From positions 124,001 to 188,000 of the forward strand of contig NZ_FCOC02000005.1 in the NCBI RefSeq assembly GCF_001544455.2: a stretch of 64,000 bases of DNA, in the 5' to 3' direction. How positions within the stretch are numbered: position 1 is the stretch's first letter; every line of letters begins with the position of its first letter. This document shows, piece after piece, positions 20,104 to 27,410 of this stretch. A program made the translations under genes and the position numbers. This stretch comes from Caballeronia sordidicola (GTDB taxonomy: Bacteria; Pseudomonadota; Gammaproteobacteria; Burkholderiales; Burkholderiaceae). Below the pieces are notes generated by a model. That model saw only the letters and a program-made list of their open reading frames with translations. It was not told the DNA's origin and made no database searches.

Positions 20104-20610
20104 TCAAAACAGGTTCTCCGGGTTCAGTTGCACCATGGCGCTCGCATTGAGCGTTGCCGGGGTAGGTAGTCCGATCAGCGGCAATACGGGCACCAACGGC
20201 CGGCTCGCGTAGTTGTAGTTGAGCGCCACGTTGACACATTGCATCGATGCATCGAACGTACAGGGCGCGTAGGTCGCCGTGCATGGCGTGGTCGCCGCGA
20301 GCCAGTTGAGGAGTCCTGTCGCCGTGGAACAGGCGGCGCTTGCGCGCAGTGCGAGCGCGCTTGCCGCACTGTTCGCATTGGGCTGGAACTTCAGCGCGGC
20401 GCGCGCCCCTTCCGACGCTGCAAGCGTGAGCGACTGCTGCGCGACGAAGATCAGGCTGTATGTGACGATCGCGTAGAAAATTAGGAAAAAAACCGGGAAT
20501 ACGATGGCGAACTCCACCGCTGTACTGCCGCGCTGATTCCCGAACGGCGGCTTGTGCCGGTGCGCGCACCCGGCAACACGGACGTGACGACTGATCTTGA
20601 GCGGGATCAC
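20104..20610 (-). CDS. tadE: Tad pseudopilin TadE (GTG start)
   Basis: Minor pilin-like protein cleaved by the prepilin peptidase. The product has 168 residues. The GTG at 20610 overlaps the tadV stop as GTGA, which supports this start and translational coupling. The prepilin-type motif is RGSTAVEFAIVFPVFF: Gly, then four residues, then Glu-Phe, followed by a hydrophobic helix. The extracytoplasmic part contains four Cys residues, possibly two disulfides. The C-terminus is short and Pro/Leu-rich. Confidence 0.85.
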   Translation of the reverse strand: MIPLKISRHVRVAGCAHRHKPPFGNQRGSTAVEFAIVFPVFFLIFYAIVTYSLIFVAQQSLTLAASEGARAALKFQPNANSAASALALRASAACSTATGLLNWLAATTPCTATYAPCTFDASMQCVNVALNYNYASRPLVPVLPLIGLPTPATLNASAMVQLNPENLF

Positions 20611-21116
20611 CGTGCAACTCCGAACGCATTGATTGCAAAGCTTCCGATTGCGGCCAGCGCAAGCATTGCGGCGTAGGGCGTCGTCCGGCGACCGCCAATG
20701 ACGAACGTCACGAAACGCAAAGGTGCTTGAGACCCTTGAGGTGAGGTATTGCGATTGTGCGTGGTCATCGACGACGCAATCAGCCAGAGCGCGTAAACAC
20801 CCGCAGCCAGGCTTGCGGCAATCCATAGCCAGGGCAATGCGCGCACGCCGCACCATGCACCGAGCACGGCGAAGACCTTGACGTCGGCCGCGCCCATCAC
20901 GCCCAGCACATAAAAAGGAATTAGCGCGAAGAATCCAGCCGCCAGTCCGAGTCCGGCATCGGCCAGGTCCGTGTGAAACGGAGAATAACCGCTTGCCGCA
21001 AGCGCGCAGGCGCATGCGAGGCCCGCAATGACAAGCCAGTTGGGTATTCGGCGTAACCCGCAATCGAATATAACGACCGCAAGCGACCAGCAAATAAATA
21101 ATGCGGCGTTAATCAC
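20607..21116 (-). CDS. tadV: prepilin peptidase TadV/CpaA (GTG start)
   Basis: A24-family aspartic prepilin peptidase that removes the leader from Flp and TadE. The product has 169 residues, typical for the short TadV form that lacks the methylase domain. The first catalytic Asp is Asp18 (VIFDCGLRRIPN). The second lies in VMGAADVKVFAVLGAW: Asp78, where the family consensus GxGD reads GAAD. At least five membrane helices are visible. The start is GTG at 21116. The end overlaps tadE. It follows flp after a gap of 228 bases. Confidence 0.85.
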   Translation of the reverse strand: MINAALFICWSLAVVIFDCGLRRIPNWLVIAGLACACALAASGYSPFHTDLADAGLGLAAGFFALIPFYVLGVMGAADVKVFAVLGAWCGVRALPWLWIAASLAAGVYALWLIASSMTTHNRNTSPQGSQAPLRFVTFVIGGRRTTPYAAMLALAAIGSFAINAFGVAR

Positions 21117-21344
21117 GATATCAACTCACTTCCACGAGGCGAACGCGTTCCTTATTGATTGCTTTTTGAGCGAATCAATAAACTAACGAGCAGCAGTTCT
21201 AACGGACAGCCGTCCGGAGATATGTAATGTGCGCAATTGCAATTACAAACGGAATCCCGCGGATACGGGCGAAGTGCCGGTATCTGTGAGAACCGTCATG
21301 TGAGCAGGAAGTGATGCCTCACAATCGGCTACCCGAAGCCTGCT
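21117..21344 (-). other. 228-base gap between flp and tadV with inverted repeats
   Basis: No gene is seen. Two inverted repeats are visible: ATTGATT at 21154-21160 with AATCAAT at 21173-21179, and CGGAC at 21203-21207 with GTCCG at 21212-21216 (four-base loop). Neither is followed by a T-tract on the minus strand, so they are not clear terminators. They could process or attenuate the transcript so that pilin mRNA is in excess over the assembly genes; this is inference. Confidence 0.4.
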
Positions 21345-21512
21345 TCAATGAGGCAGCATTCCGCCGATATATGCAAAAGTTGCCGTGAGATTTGCGCCGA
21401 GCGCGGTTACCGCCGCGACAATGGCGACCGCGATAATACCCGCTATAAGGCCGTATTCGATTGCGGTGACGCCGCGTTCGTCTTTGATGAAGAGTCTGAT
21501 GTGATTAAACAT
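21345..21512 (-). CDS. flp: Flp-type major pilin, 55 aa
   Basis: Main subunit of the Tad/Flp pilus. The ORF is 55 codons (ATG at 21512, TGA at 21345-21347). The protein begins MFNHIRLFIKDERG and continues VTAIEYGLIAGIIAVAIVAA. The Flp prepilin motif is exact: cleavage after Gly14, with Glu19-Tyr20, followed by a hydrophobic helix. The mature protein would be 41 residues. GAGGGA precedes the ATG. Only one flp copy is present, and it is the first gene of the operon, directly upstream of its peptidase. Confidence 0.93.
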   Translation of the reverse strand: MFNHIRLFIKDERGVTAIEYGLIAGIIAVAIVAAVTALGANLTATFAYIGGMLPH

Positions 21513-21772
21513 GATGCTTCCCTCGGATATTTTTTAATGGTCATTTCGACAAATGATCCGGCATTTTCGTGGACTCGAAGTCAACGGGTTCTCTCTTTCC
21601 CGCAGTCCTCTATCCGTGTGCCTTGTTGCACGTCTTTGCGCGCTGATTCACTCGCCGCTTCTCTCAGGTTCCAGGTGCGTTTTCGATGTAGCCTCCACCA
21701 GCCGGGACGTAAATTGATGCATCCACGAAACGATTTATAGCCGAACGCTATCTCGAAATCAACGGGTAAGCC

Positions 21773-21786
21773 GCAATAAATTCGCC
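21773..21786 (-). promoter_or_regulatory. candidate sigma-54 (-24/-12) promoter for flp operon
   Basis: Read on the minus strand the element is GGCGAATTTATTGC: GG and GC are 12 bases apart, as required, with GGC at -24 and TTGC at -12. The bases after GGC do not match the ACG consensus. It lies about 260 bases before the flp start and would give a long leader. An inverted repeat flanks it. The presence of a sigma-54 activator gene in the operon raises its plausibility, but the match is partial. Confidence 0.35.
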
Positions 21787-22040
21787 GGCTGTTACCCGTG
21801 ATCCGTAAGCTTTGCGCAGCGACAGCGCATCCGTTCAAAGACTTGGCTTCAATCGTCAAATTCTGTGTCATCGCCTGCCCCGCGTTTTAGCGATCATGTT
21901 TTCGAGTCCAAACCTTTGCGTGGCTCACTATTTAGTTAACGGACGAATTGGCGTCGACTTTATATGCATCTTCTAGTGCAATCGTTCTAGGAAAAACGAC
22001 ACGCTTGAAGAAGCTGCTTTCAGCATTCTCAACAACCGGT

Positions 22041-22084
22041 GTTACCCGCTTGTTCGTAACGGCATGGAGTACGCGTTACGTTAC
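22041..22084. promoter_or_regulatory. cluster of GTTAC/GTAAC half-sites, possible activator site
   Basis: Four half-sites lie within 44 bases: GTTAC at 22041-22045, GTAAC at 22056-22060, GTTAC at 22075-22079 and GTTAC at 22080-22084. GTAACG (22056) and CGTTAC (22074) form an inverted repeat with a 12-base spacer. The cluster is about 250 bases upstream of the candidate sigma-54 promoter and about 200 bases before the lipoprotein gene. It may be an enhancer or operator; no binding protein can be named. Confidence 0.35.
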
Positions 22085-22282
22085 GTGAGCGCTCATTGCG
22101 AACACGACATATCTCCGCAAACTCTGCTTGTCTGCCGCCAAAGCCAGACCACGCCTTGCGCTGTCTGATTAACCCCAGCAATCTTCAAAGCATCTTGCAC
22201 CCGTCCATTAAAAATGGCACGCGTCCTGCAATGACACGATGGCAGTTCGAAAGCACAAAACTAAATACCATCCGAGGGCGTT

Positions 22283-23968
22283 ATGAAGACCGCACACAAT
22301 CACAAGGGCGCGTTTCGCGTCACCCTTCTCGCCGCCGCTGTTGCAGCCTCGTTGACGCTCAGCGCATGCGGCGGTTCAGGTTCAACCAGCAAACAGCTTG
22401 GCAGCACGGGCGCAGGTTCCGGGGCAATCCCGACCACCGGAGGCGATGGAACCACCTCAGCCGGCGGCGGTACGGGGTCAGGCGGCGGCAGGGGTTCAGG
22501 TTCAGGCGGCGGCGGTTCGGGATCGGGAGGCGACACCGTCGCCGGTGGCGGCGGTGCGGGTGCTGGCGGTGCGGGTGCTGGCGGAACAGGCGGTGGCGGA
22601 ACAAGCGGGGGTGCAGGTGGCGGCGGAACCGGCGGTGGCACGCCGGCCGTGACACCCGTTGCGGGCGTCGCTGCAAACGCAGGCAACCTGGTATCGGCGG
22701 TGGGCAATACAGTGTCCGGTCTCGGCTCCGTCGTGGGCAACGCCAACGTTCCGGGCATAAACCCCTCCACGACTCAAGCGTCTGGCAATGTTGTATCGAA
22801 TCTTGGTGGCGCGGTGGGCGCACTCGGCGCCGGCGTATCGCAAGGTCTCGGTCAGATAGGATCAAGCGCGAATCCGGTCGGCACGACGCTCGCCAGCACC
22901 GGCAACGTCGTTCAGCAGACGGGCGCCGCGGTCACGAGTGCAGGCGATCTGGTAACGAGCATCGGCGCCGGCCCATTGTCCCCGCTCGCACCAATAACAA
23001 CGCCAGCCGGCAACTTGGTGAGCGGCGTGGGCGGCGCTGTCACGCAGCTCGGTGGCGCACTCGGCACTACATTGTCGACCGGCGCTGTCAGCCAGGTCAC
23101 GCAAGGTGTCAGCACGCTGATCACCCCGATCACCACGATGGCCGGTTCGCTCACGCAAACAGTCGGCTCGGCCACGGGTCTCGGCGCGCCGGTCAACAAT
23201 GTGCTCACCACGCTTGGCGGTACGCTGAATTCGGCAGGTCAGGCGATGGCATCGACGGGGAACAATCCGCTTGCCAGCGGCCTGGGTGGCGTGGTGTCCA
23301 GTACCGGAACGACGCTAGCGTCGGCCGGCGGTCTCGTCCACGGCACGCCGGGTTCGAACCCGCTGTCACCGGTCAACGGTATCCTGTCGGGCCTGACGGG
23401 CACAGTCGGCGGCGCGGGCGGCGTGGGAAGTCCGCTGGCTCCGGTGAGCGGCCTTGTTGGAGGACTGACGGCCACGGTGGCGAGTCTTGGCGCCACATCG
23501 GGAGCGGCGGGACCGCTTGCACCGGTTGCATCGCTCGTAAGCGGCGTAAGCAGCGGCCTGGGTAATGTGGCTAATGCGGGTGGTGCGGGTGGCGGCGGTG
23601 CAGCAGGCGCGTTGGCTCCCGTCACGGGTCTCGTCGGCAGCTTGACGAACACCGTTGGCACGGTTGCCACAGGCGTCGCTACGCCAGTGGCAAGTGCCGC
23701 GGGCGGAGCCACAAGCGCCCTGACAAGCGCGACTTCGGGCAACGGATCGGCTGCGCCAGGCAACCTGCTCGCGCCGGTGACGGGTCTTGTCGGTGGCGTG
23801 ACGGGCGCGTTGCGTGCGGGCACACGGACAACCACTGCGGGCGTAGGCGTGGGGGTCGGCGTGGGTCTATCGAGCGCTCCGGGCACGACATCGGGGAGCT
23901 CGCCAGCCAATCCGGTGGGCGGTGTGACTACGCTGCTGGGCGGATTGCTCGGCGCACACAACAAATAA
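22283..23968 (+). CDS. glycine-rich repeat lipoprotein, candidate two-partner cargo
   Basis: Predicted exported lipoprotein of 561 residues, ATG preceded by GAGGG. The signal peptide ends in a lipobox (LTLSAC, Cys29) with Gly at +2, which favours the outer membrane. Residues 30-120 are almost only Gly, Ser, Thr and Ala, collagen-like in composition but without strict G-x-y triplets. Residues 125-530 hold imperfect repeats based on PLAPVTGLVGGLT. There are no aromatic residues worth noting and no catalytic motif. Similar proteins in Burkholderia relatives are annotated as collagen-like. The next gene, 373 bases downstream on the same strand, is a TpsB-type transporter, so it may be its substrate or partner. 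The haemagglutinin TPS domain of classical TpsA proteins is absent. Confidence 0.7.
   Translation: MKTAHNHKGAFRVTLLAAAVAASLTLSACGGSGSTSKQLGSTGAGSGAIPTTGGDGTTSAGGGTGSGGGRGSGSGGGGSGSGGDTVAGGGGAGAGGAGAGGTGGGGTSGGAGGGGTGGGTPAVTPVAGVAANAGNLVSAVGNTVSGLGSVVGNANVPGINPSTTQASGNVVSNLGGAVGALGAGVSQGLGQIGSSANPVGTTLASTGNVVQQTGAAVTSAGDLVTSIGAGPLSPLAPITTPAGNLVSGVGGAVTQLGGALGTTLSTGAVSQVTQGVSTLITPITTMAGSLTQTVGSATGLGAPVNNVLTTLGGTLNSAGQAMASTGNNPLASGLGGVVSSTGTTLASAGGLVHGTPGSNPLSPVNGILSGLTGTVGGAGGVGSPLAPVSGLVGGLTATVASLGATSGAAGPLAPVASLVSGVSSGLGNVANAGGAGGGGAAGALAPVTGLVGSLTNTVGTVATGVATPVASAAGGATSALTSATSGNGSAAPGNLLAPVTGLVGGVTGALRAGTRTTTAGVGVGVGVGLSSAPGTTSGSSPANPVGGVTTLLGGLLGAHNK
22970..23830 (+). repeat. imperfect protein-level repeats in the lipoprotein gene
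   Basis: At least six copies of a degenerate unit, consensus PL[AS]P[VI]xGLVxGLTxTV, are encoded near 22978, 23358, 23431, 23512, 23611 and 23765. Spacing is irregular (73 to 154 bases in the last copies), so these are diverged internal duplications rather than a fresh tandem array. Nucleotide identity between copies is limited apart from the core. Confidence 0.6.
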
Positions 23969-24341
23969 GCTGCGGACGCTTCGCGCGAGCCACGGACAAT
24001 CGCCTTTCCCAGCGAGCGGTCCGTGGCGAAAAGGTAGGTGTCCATACGTTCCTCCATGCCCCGTCTCATCCAAGCTGGACAAAGCACGGTCTCTCGATGC
24101 AACCCGTCCGGCCAGACGGCGCGCGCCGGACACAAGAACGACGAGAAGATACCCGCCCGCTGCTCTGATGTATATCGTCAGCAAAGCAGATAAAACAGAA
24201 GTTAAAGCGCCAAGAGCCGTAATACAGAACGTTGCAATTGCATCAGCAGCAAACGATGACGAACGCGGCAAGACGCCGGATCTCTTCGATCCATAAGTCT
24301 TCTCGCAGTTCGCACGAAAAAAAGCCAACGAGGGCCGTACC
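23969..24341. other. 373-base gap with one long-loop hairpin
   Basis: No gene is seen between the lipoprotein and the transporter. GCCACGGAC at 23989-23997 pairs perfectly with GTCCGTGGC at 24019-24027 around a 21-base loop; no T-tract follows. It may be a processing or weak termination site that separates expression of the two genes. The transporter may have its own promoter in the AT-richer stretch 24160-24260. Confidence 0.4.
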
Positions 24342-26045
24342 GTGAAGATCAAGGAATGGAAATGGACGCTGCTGGCCGCGGCGGTGACGGCGCACGCCGC
24401 CCAGGCGCAGACCAGCGGGCAGGTCGCGCGTCCATCGGTGGCGGGCAATCCGCTCGATGCACTGCCGCAAGTGAACGCGCCACAAAAACCGCCGCCCGTC
24501 ACTGTCGATGTCCAGACGCAAACGCCTCAAATACAGGAATTGCTTGCACGCCATCTGACGCCGCAGAAGATCCAGATCGAAGGTGTAAAAACCGTTCCCT
24601 TCGATGAGATCGCCCAACGCTTCGCGCCGCTCGTCGGCCACGACGTCACCATCGGCGAATTGATGGAAACCGCGAACGGCGTGACCGCGCTCTACAAGGA
24701 ACGCGGCTACGCACTCTCTTTCGCCTTCGTGCCCGCGCAAACCTTCGACAACGGCATCGTGCGCATCACCGTAGTGGAAGGCTATGTCGCCGACATCAAG
24801 ATCAAAGGCGAGCCCGGCAGCGCCGAAAAGCGCATTCGTGCGGTCGCCGACCGGATTCGCGCCGATCGCCCATTGAAGCAGGATACCTTCGAGCGCTACG
24901 TCAACGTGCTCGGCTTGACGCCCGGCGTGAAGATCGCGGCGACGGTCGCGCCCCCGCAGACCACGGACGGCGCAACCCTGCTCGAACTCGATGTCGAGCG
25001 CAAACCGTTCAACTTCGCGACGGGTATCGATCTGAATCACCCAGGCTTGCAAGGCATCGTGAGCGCGACCGAAAACAGCGTGCTGGGTCAGGGCGAAACG
25101 GTCGGCGTTTCGGCGTTGCTGCCAAAGGGCCGCAACGATCAAACCTACTTCGCGATCAACGGCGCATTGCCGATTGGAACCGATGGCTTCACCGCCCGTG
25201 CCGATGCTTCGCATTACTACGGTCATCCTGTCGATAACCCGGGCTTACCTGCCTTCGTTGAACGCACTGTGGTGAACGACAAGGCCGGGTTGTCGGTGTC
25301 GTATCCGTTCATTTTGAGCAATACGCGCAGCCTGACTGGTACGGCCGGCGCCTATGCTTCCCATGATGAGGACCGTTTCAAGAACACCATCACGGGCGCA
25401 CAGCTCGGCCAGCGTTCGCAGGTTCGTGTAACGACGCTGCAGCTCGACTACACCGGCACGGATACCGGCACCGTGCGGCGTGCGAGTATCAACGTGGCGA
25501 AAGCGTTGAACGTACTGGGTGCATCGAAGACCGCCGAAACCAACATTCCCGGCGTGGTCACGGCCAACCCGGTCTCGCTCACCTTCGTGCGCACCGGAGC
25601 CACGATCTCGCAAGCCAACGAATGGCCGTACAAGATCGGCACGACGATCGCCGCGACCGGACAGTACAGTCCGGATTCGTTACCGACATCGGAGCAGATT
25701 GCGTTTGGCGGACAACGCTTTGCGCTTGGCTACCAGCCGGGCGAGGTATCGGGCGACTCGGGCTGGGGTGCTTCGGCGGAAGTGAACCGGCCGTTCGCCA
25801 TCGGGCTTGCGTTCATGAAGACTTTCACGCCCTACGTTTCCGTCGATACGGCTCACGTCTACCTGCACGGCGGCGCCGCGAAGCCAGGCAGGCTGGCGTC
25901 GGTCGGCGTGGGTTTTCGCGTGTCGGATGCAAAGTACTACAGCCTGGATTTATCCCTTGCGAAGCCTGTTGGCGATGCCCCGGTGGAAGGCAACGGTTCG
26001 CGCAGCCCGCGCGTGAACGCGACGTTCTCCTACCAGTTCAATTGA
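24342..26045 (+). CDS. TpsB/FhaC-like outer-membrane transporter (ShlB/FhaC/HecB family)
   Basis: Outer-membrane beta-barrel of the Omp85/TpsB superfamily, predicted to secrete or surface-expose a partner protein. The product has 567 residues, GTG start with GAGGG upstream, and a signal peptide ending AHAAQA. POTRA regions lie at about residues 73-220 (IQIEGVKTVPFDEIAQRF, LYKERGYALSFAFVPAQ, GIVRITVVEGYVADIKIKG). The barrel follows and ends in Phe-Asn after alternating residues (VNATFSYQF). In the conserved loop-6 region the usual VRGY/F reads ALGY (461-464), so the conserved Arg is absent, while GG, SGD (470-472) and the barrel Asp502 remain. No TpsA gene is adjacent other than the repeat lipoprotein. 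Confidence 0.85.
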   Translation: MKIKEWKWTLLAAAVTAHAAQAQTSGQVARPSVAGNPLDALPQVNAPQKPPPVTVDVQTQTPQIQELLARHLTPQKIQIEGVKTVPFDEIAQRFAPLVGHDVTIGELMETANGVTALYKERGYALSFAFVPAQTFDNGIVRITVVEGYVADIKIKGEPGSAEKRIRAVADRIRADRPLKQDTFERYVNVLGLTPGVKIAATVAPPQTTDGATLLELDVERKPFNFATGIDLNHPGLQGIVSATENSVLGQGETVGVSALLPKGRNDQTYFAINGALPIGTDGFTARADASHYYGHPVDNPGLPAFVERTVVNDKAGLSVSYPFILSNTRSLTGTAGAYASHDEDRFKNTITGAQLGQRSQVRVTTLQLDYTGTDTGTVRRASINVAKALNVLGASKTAETNIPGVVTANPVSLTFVRTGATISQANEWPYKIGTTIAATGQYSPDSLPTSEQIAFGGQRFALGYQPGEVSGDSGWGASAEVNRPFAIGLAFMKTFTPYVSVDTAHVYLHGGAAKPGRLASVGVGFRVSDAKYYSLDLSLAKPVGDAPVEGNGSRSPRVNATFSYQFN

Positions 26046-26195
26046 CCAAAACCCGCTTGGTTGCGCGATAGCCATGCCTGCCCGCCACGAACCTACTAGA
26101 GGAAATCCTATCAAACGTCCTTGATGCTTTGACGTATTCTGTCCGCCCAACATCGGTAAATACAATCAAGAGACGTTTCACCTCCAGGAGGAAGC

Positions 26196-26669
26196 ATGAC
26201 GAGTATGACCCAGCGCGCGCAGCGGCAATTCAGACACATCCTGGTAGCGAGCGCCCTGCTCGCTTCGGCCGCGAGCACGCTTGCGCAGGCTGCGTCGCCG
26301 GCTGGACTCTGGCAGACCATCGACGATAAAACCGGCCAGCCCAAAGCCGTCGTTCAAATCGTGCAGGATAGCGACGGCACGCTTTCCGGGAAAATTCTGG
26401 AGGGGATCGGCAACAACAACGACCCGACTCGCCGATGCACGGCCTGTACAGATTCACGCAAGGATCAATTGCTGAAGGGCATGACGATCATCGAAGGCAT
26501 GAAACCGGATGGCGACGCGTGGGATGGCGGGCGGATTCTCGACCCGGAAAACGGCAAGCTTTATAAGTGCAGGATGCATCTGGACGAGGACGGCCAGAAG
26601 CTCGTGGTACGCGGATACATTGGCGTTTCGCTGCTCGGACGCTCGCAAACGTGGATCAGGCAGCAATAA
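26196..26669 (+). CDS. secreted DUF2147 protein
   Basis: Exported protein of 157 residues with a signal peptide (about 1-33, core ILVASALLASAASTLAQA). The mature part begins with SPAGLWQTIDDKTGQPKAVV and contains CTACTD and the YKCRMHLDEDGQKLVVRGYIG segment ending LGRSQTWIR, the pattern of DUF2147, a small lipocalin-like or beta-barrel periplasmic family of unknown function. A very strong ribosome site (CCAGGAGG) precedes the ATG. A bidirectional terminator follows. Confidence 0.82.
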   Translation: MTSMTQRAQRQFRHILVASALLASAASTLAQAASPAGLWQTIDDKTGQPKAVVQIVQDSDGTLSGKILEGIGNNNDPTRRCTACTDSRKDQLLKGMTIIEGMKPDGDAWDGGRILDPENGKLYKCRMHLDEDGQKLVVRGYIGVSLLGRSQTWIRQQ

Positions 26670-26692
26670 GCCTTTACGCAGGTTCGATGCAT

Positions 26693-26734
26693 AAAAAAAC
26701 CGGCTGCAGACCAGAATCTGCAGCCGGTTTTTTT
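26693..26734. terminator. bidirectional intrinsic terminator
   Basis: ACCGGCTGCAGA and TCTGCAGCCGGT pair perfectly around the loop CCAGAA, with an A-tract before and a T-tract after. It ends the DUF2147 transcript and the convergent minus-strand DUF4096 gene. Confidence 0.92.
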
Positions 26735-26769
26735 GCTTCGCGCTTCCCTCGCGCGGCGTCAAATACGCA

Positions 26770-27246
26770 TCAGGCAGCGCGGCGCGAACCGCCAGCATGG
26801 TCTCCGGACGCCGCAGGCGCAGGACCAGGCGACGGCGCCATAGGCACGAATACCGGACGCACATCGCCATTCACCGACGTGCTGCTTGCGTGCGCAACGC
26901 CGTGATCGCCAAAACCTTCGGGCAGTTCGGTCGGCACGCGCATACGCGATGTCATCAGCGAATACAAACCTTCACCAGCGGAGCCGAACAACTGGAGCAT
27001 CACGCGCGCCAGCACACCCGAGTCATGCCACGCCTTGAAGCGGCGATGACACGTCTGATACGAAGGATATTTGCGCGGCAAGGTGGACCATGAAGCGCCG
27101 CTATACATCACCCACAGCACGCCGTTGAGCACGGCGCGGGTGTTGGCGAGCGGCCGGCCGCGCAACTCCGAACGGGGACGCAATTCCGGCAGCAACGGCG
27201 CGACCATTTGCCATTCTTCGTCGGACATATCGCGGTAAGGCTTCAT
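26770..27246 (-). CDS. orphan IS5-type transposase N-terminal domain (DUF4096) protein
   Basis: The product has 158 residues. Residues 1-90 match the N-terminal helical DNA-binding domain of IS5-family transposases: MSDEEWQMVAPLLPE, ELRGRPLANTRAVLNGVLWV, SGASWSTLPRKYPSYQTCHR, and RFKAWHDSGVL. The DDE catalytic domain is missing, and the last 65 residues are a Pro/Ser/Ala-rich tail unlike transposase. The ORF is intact, has a good ribosome site (GGAGAAAAACC-ATG) and a terminator, and no terminal repeats are visible nearby. It is therefore more likely a domesticated DNA-binding protein than IS debris. A relative is at 55482. Confidence 0.75.
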   Translation of the reverse strand: MKPYRDMSDEEWQMVAPLLPELRPRSELRGRPLANTRAVLNGVLWVMYSGASWSTLPRKYPSYQTCHRRFKAWHDSGVLARVMLQLFGSAGEGLYSLMTSRMRVPTELPEGFGDHGVAHASSTSVNGDVRPVFVPMAPSPGPAPAASGDHAGGSRRAA

Positions 27247-27410
27247 GGTTTTTCTCCAATCACAAGTAAGTGATCAGACGATACCCATCCGCCCAAAACC
27301 CCGGTATCAGACATGTCCGAATCTTGAAATAGCGCCCAAACCCTTGCAGCACTAACCTGACGGCGAAATTATGAGTCTCGCATTGTCAATTGTCCTTTCG
27401 GCCAGCGCTT

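Larger units (their letters stand above)
21513..22282. other. 770-base divergent intergenic region between flp and the lipoprotein gene
   Basis: The region separates minus-strand flp from the plus-strand glycine-rich gene and must hold both promoters. It is visibly more AT-rich than the flanking genes. No convincing coding sequence was found. It contains a sigma-54-like element (21773-21786), an inverted repeat around it (ACGGGTAA at 21762-21769 and TTACCCGT at 21792-21799), and a cluster of GTTAC/GTAAC half-sites at 22041-22084. Confidence 0.6.

Noticed and set aside
21581-21871. 96-codon minus-strand frame upstream of flp
   Set aside because: No ribosome site, no recognisable domain, and it overlaps the likely promoter region of flp.
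22127-22140. Second possible sigma-54 site (GGCGGCAGACAAGC on the minus strand)
   Set aside because: GG and GC have the right spacing but AAGC replaces TTGC, so the -12 element fails.
23344-23356. GGTTCGAACC, a T-loop-like tRNA element
   Set aside because: It lies inside the lipoprotein coding sequence, and no acceptor stem, anticodon arm or other tRNA parts surround it.
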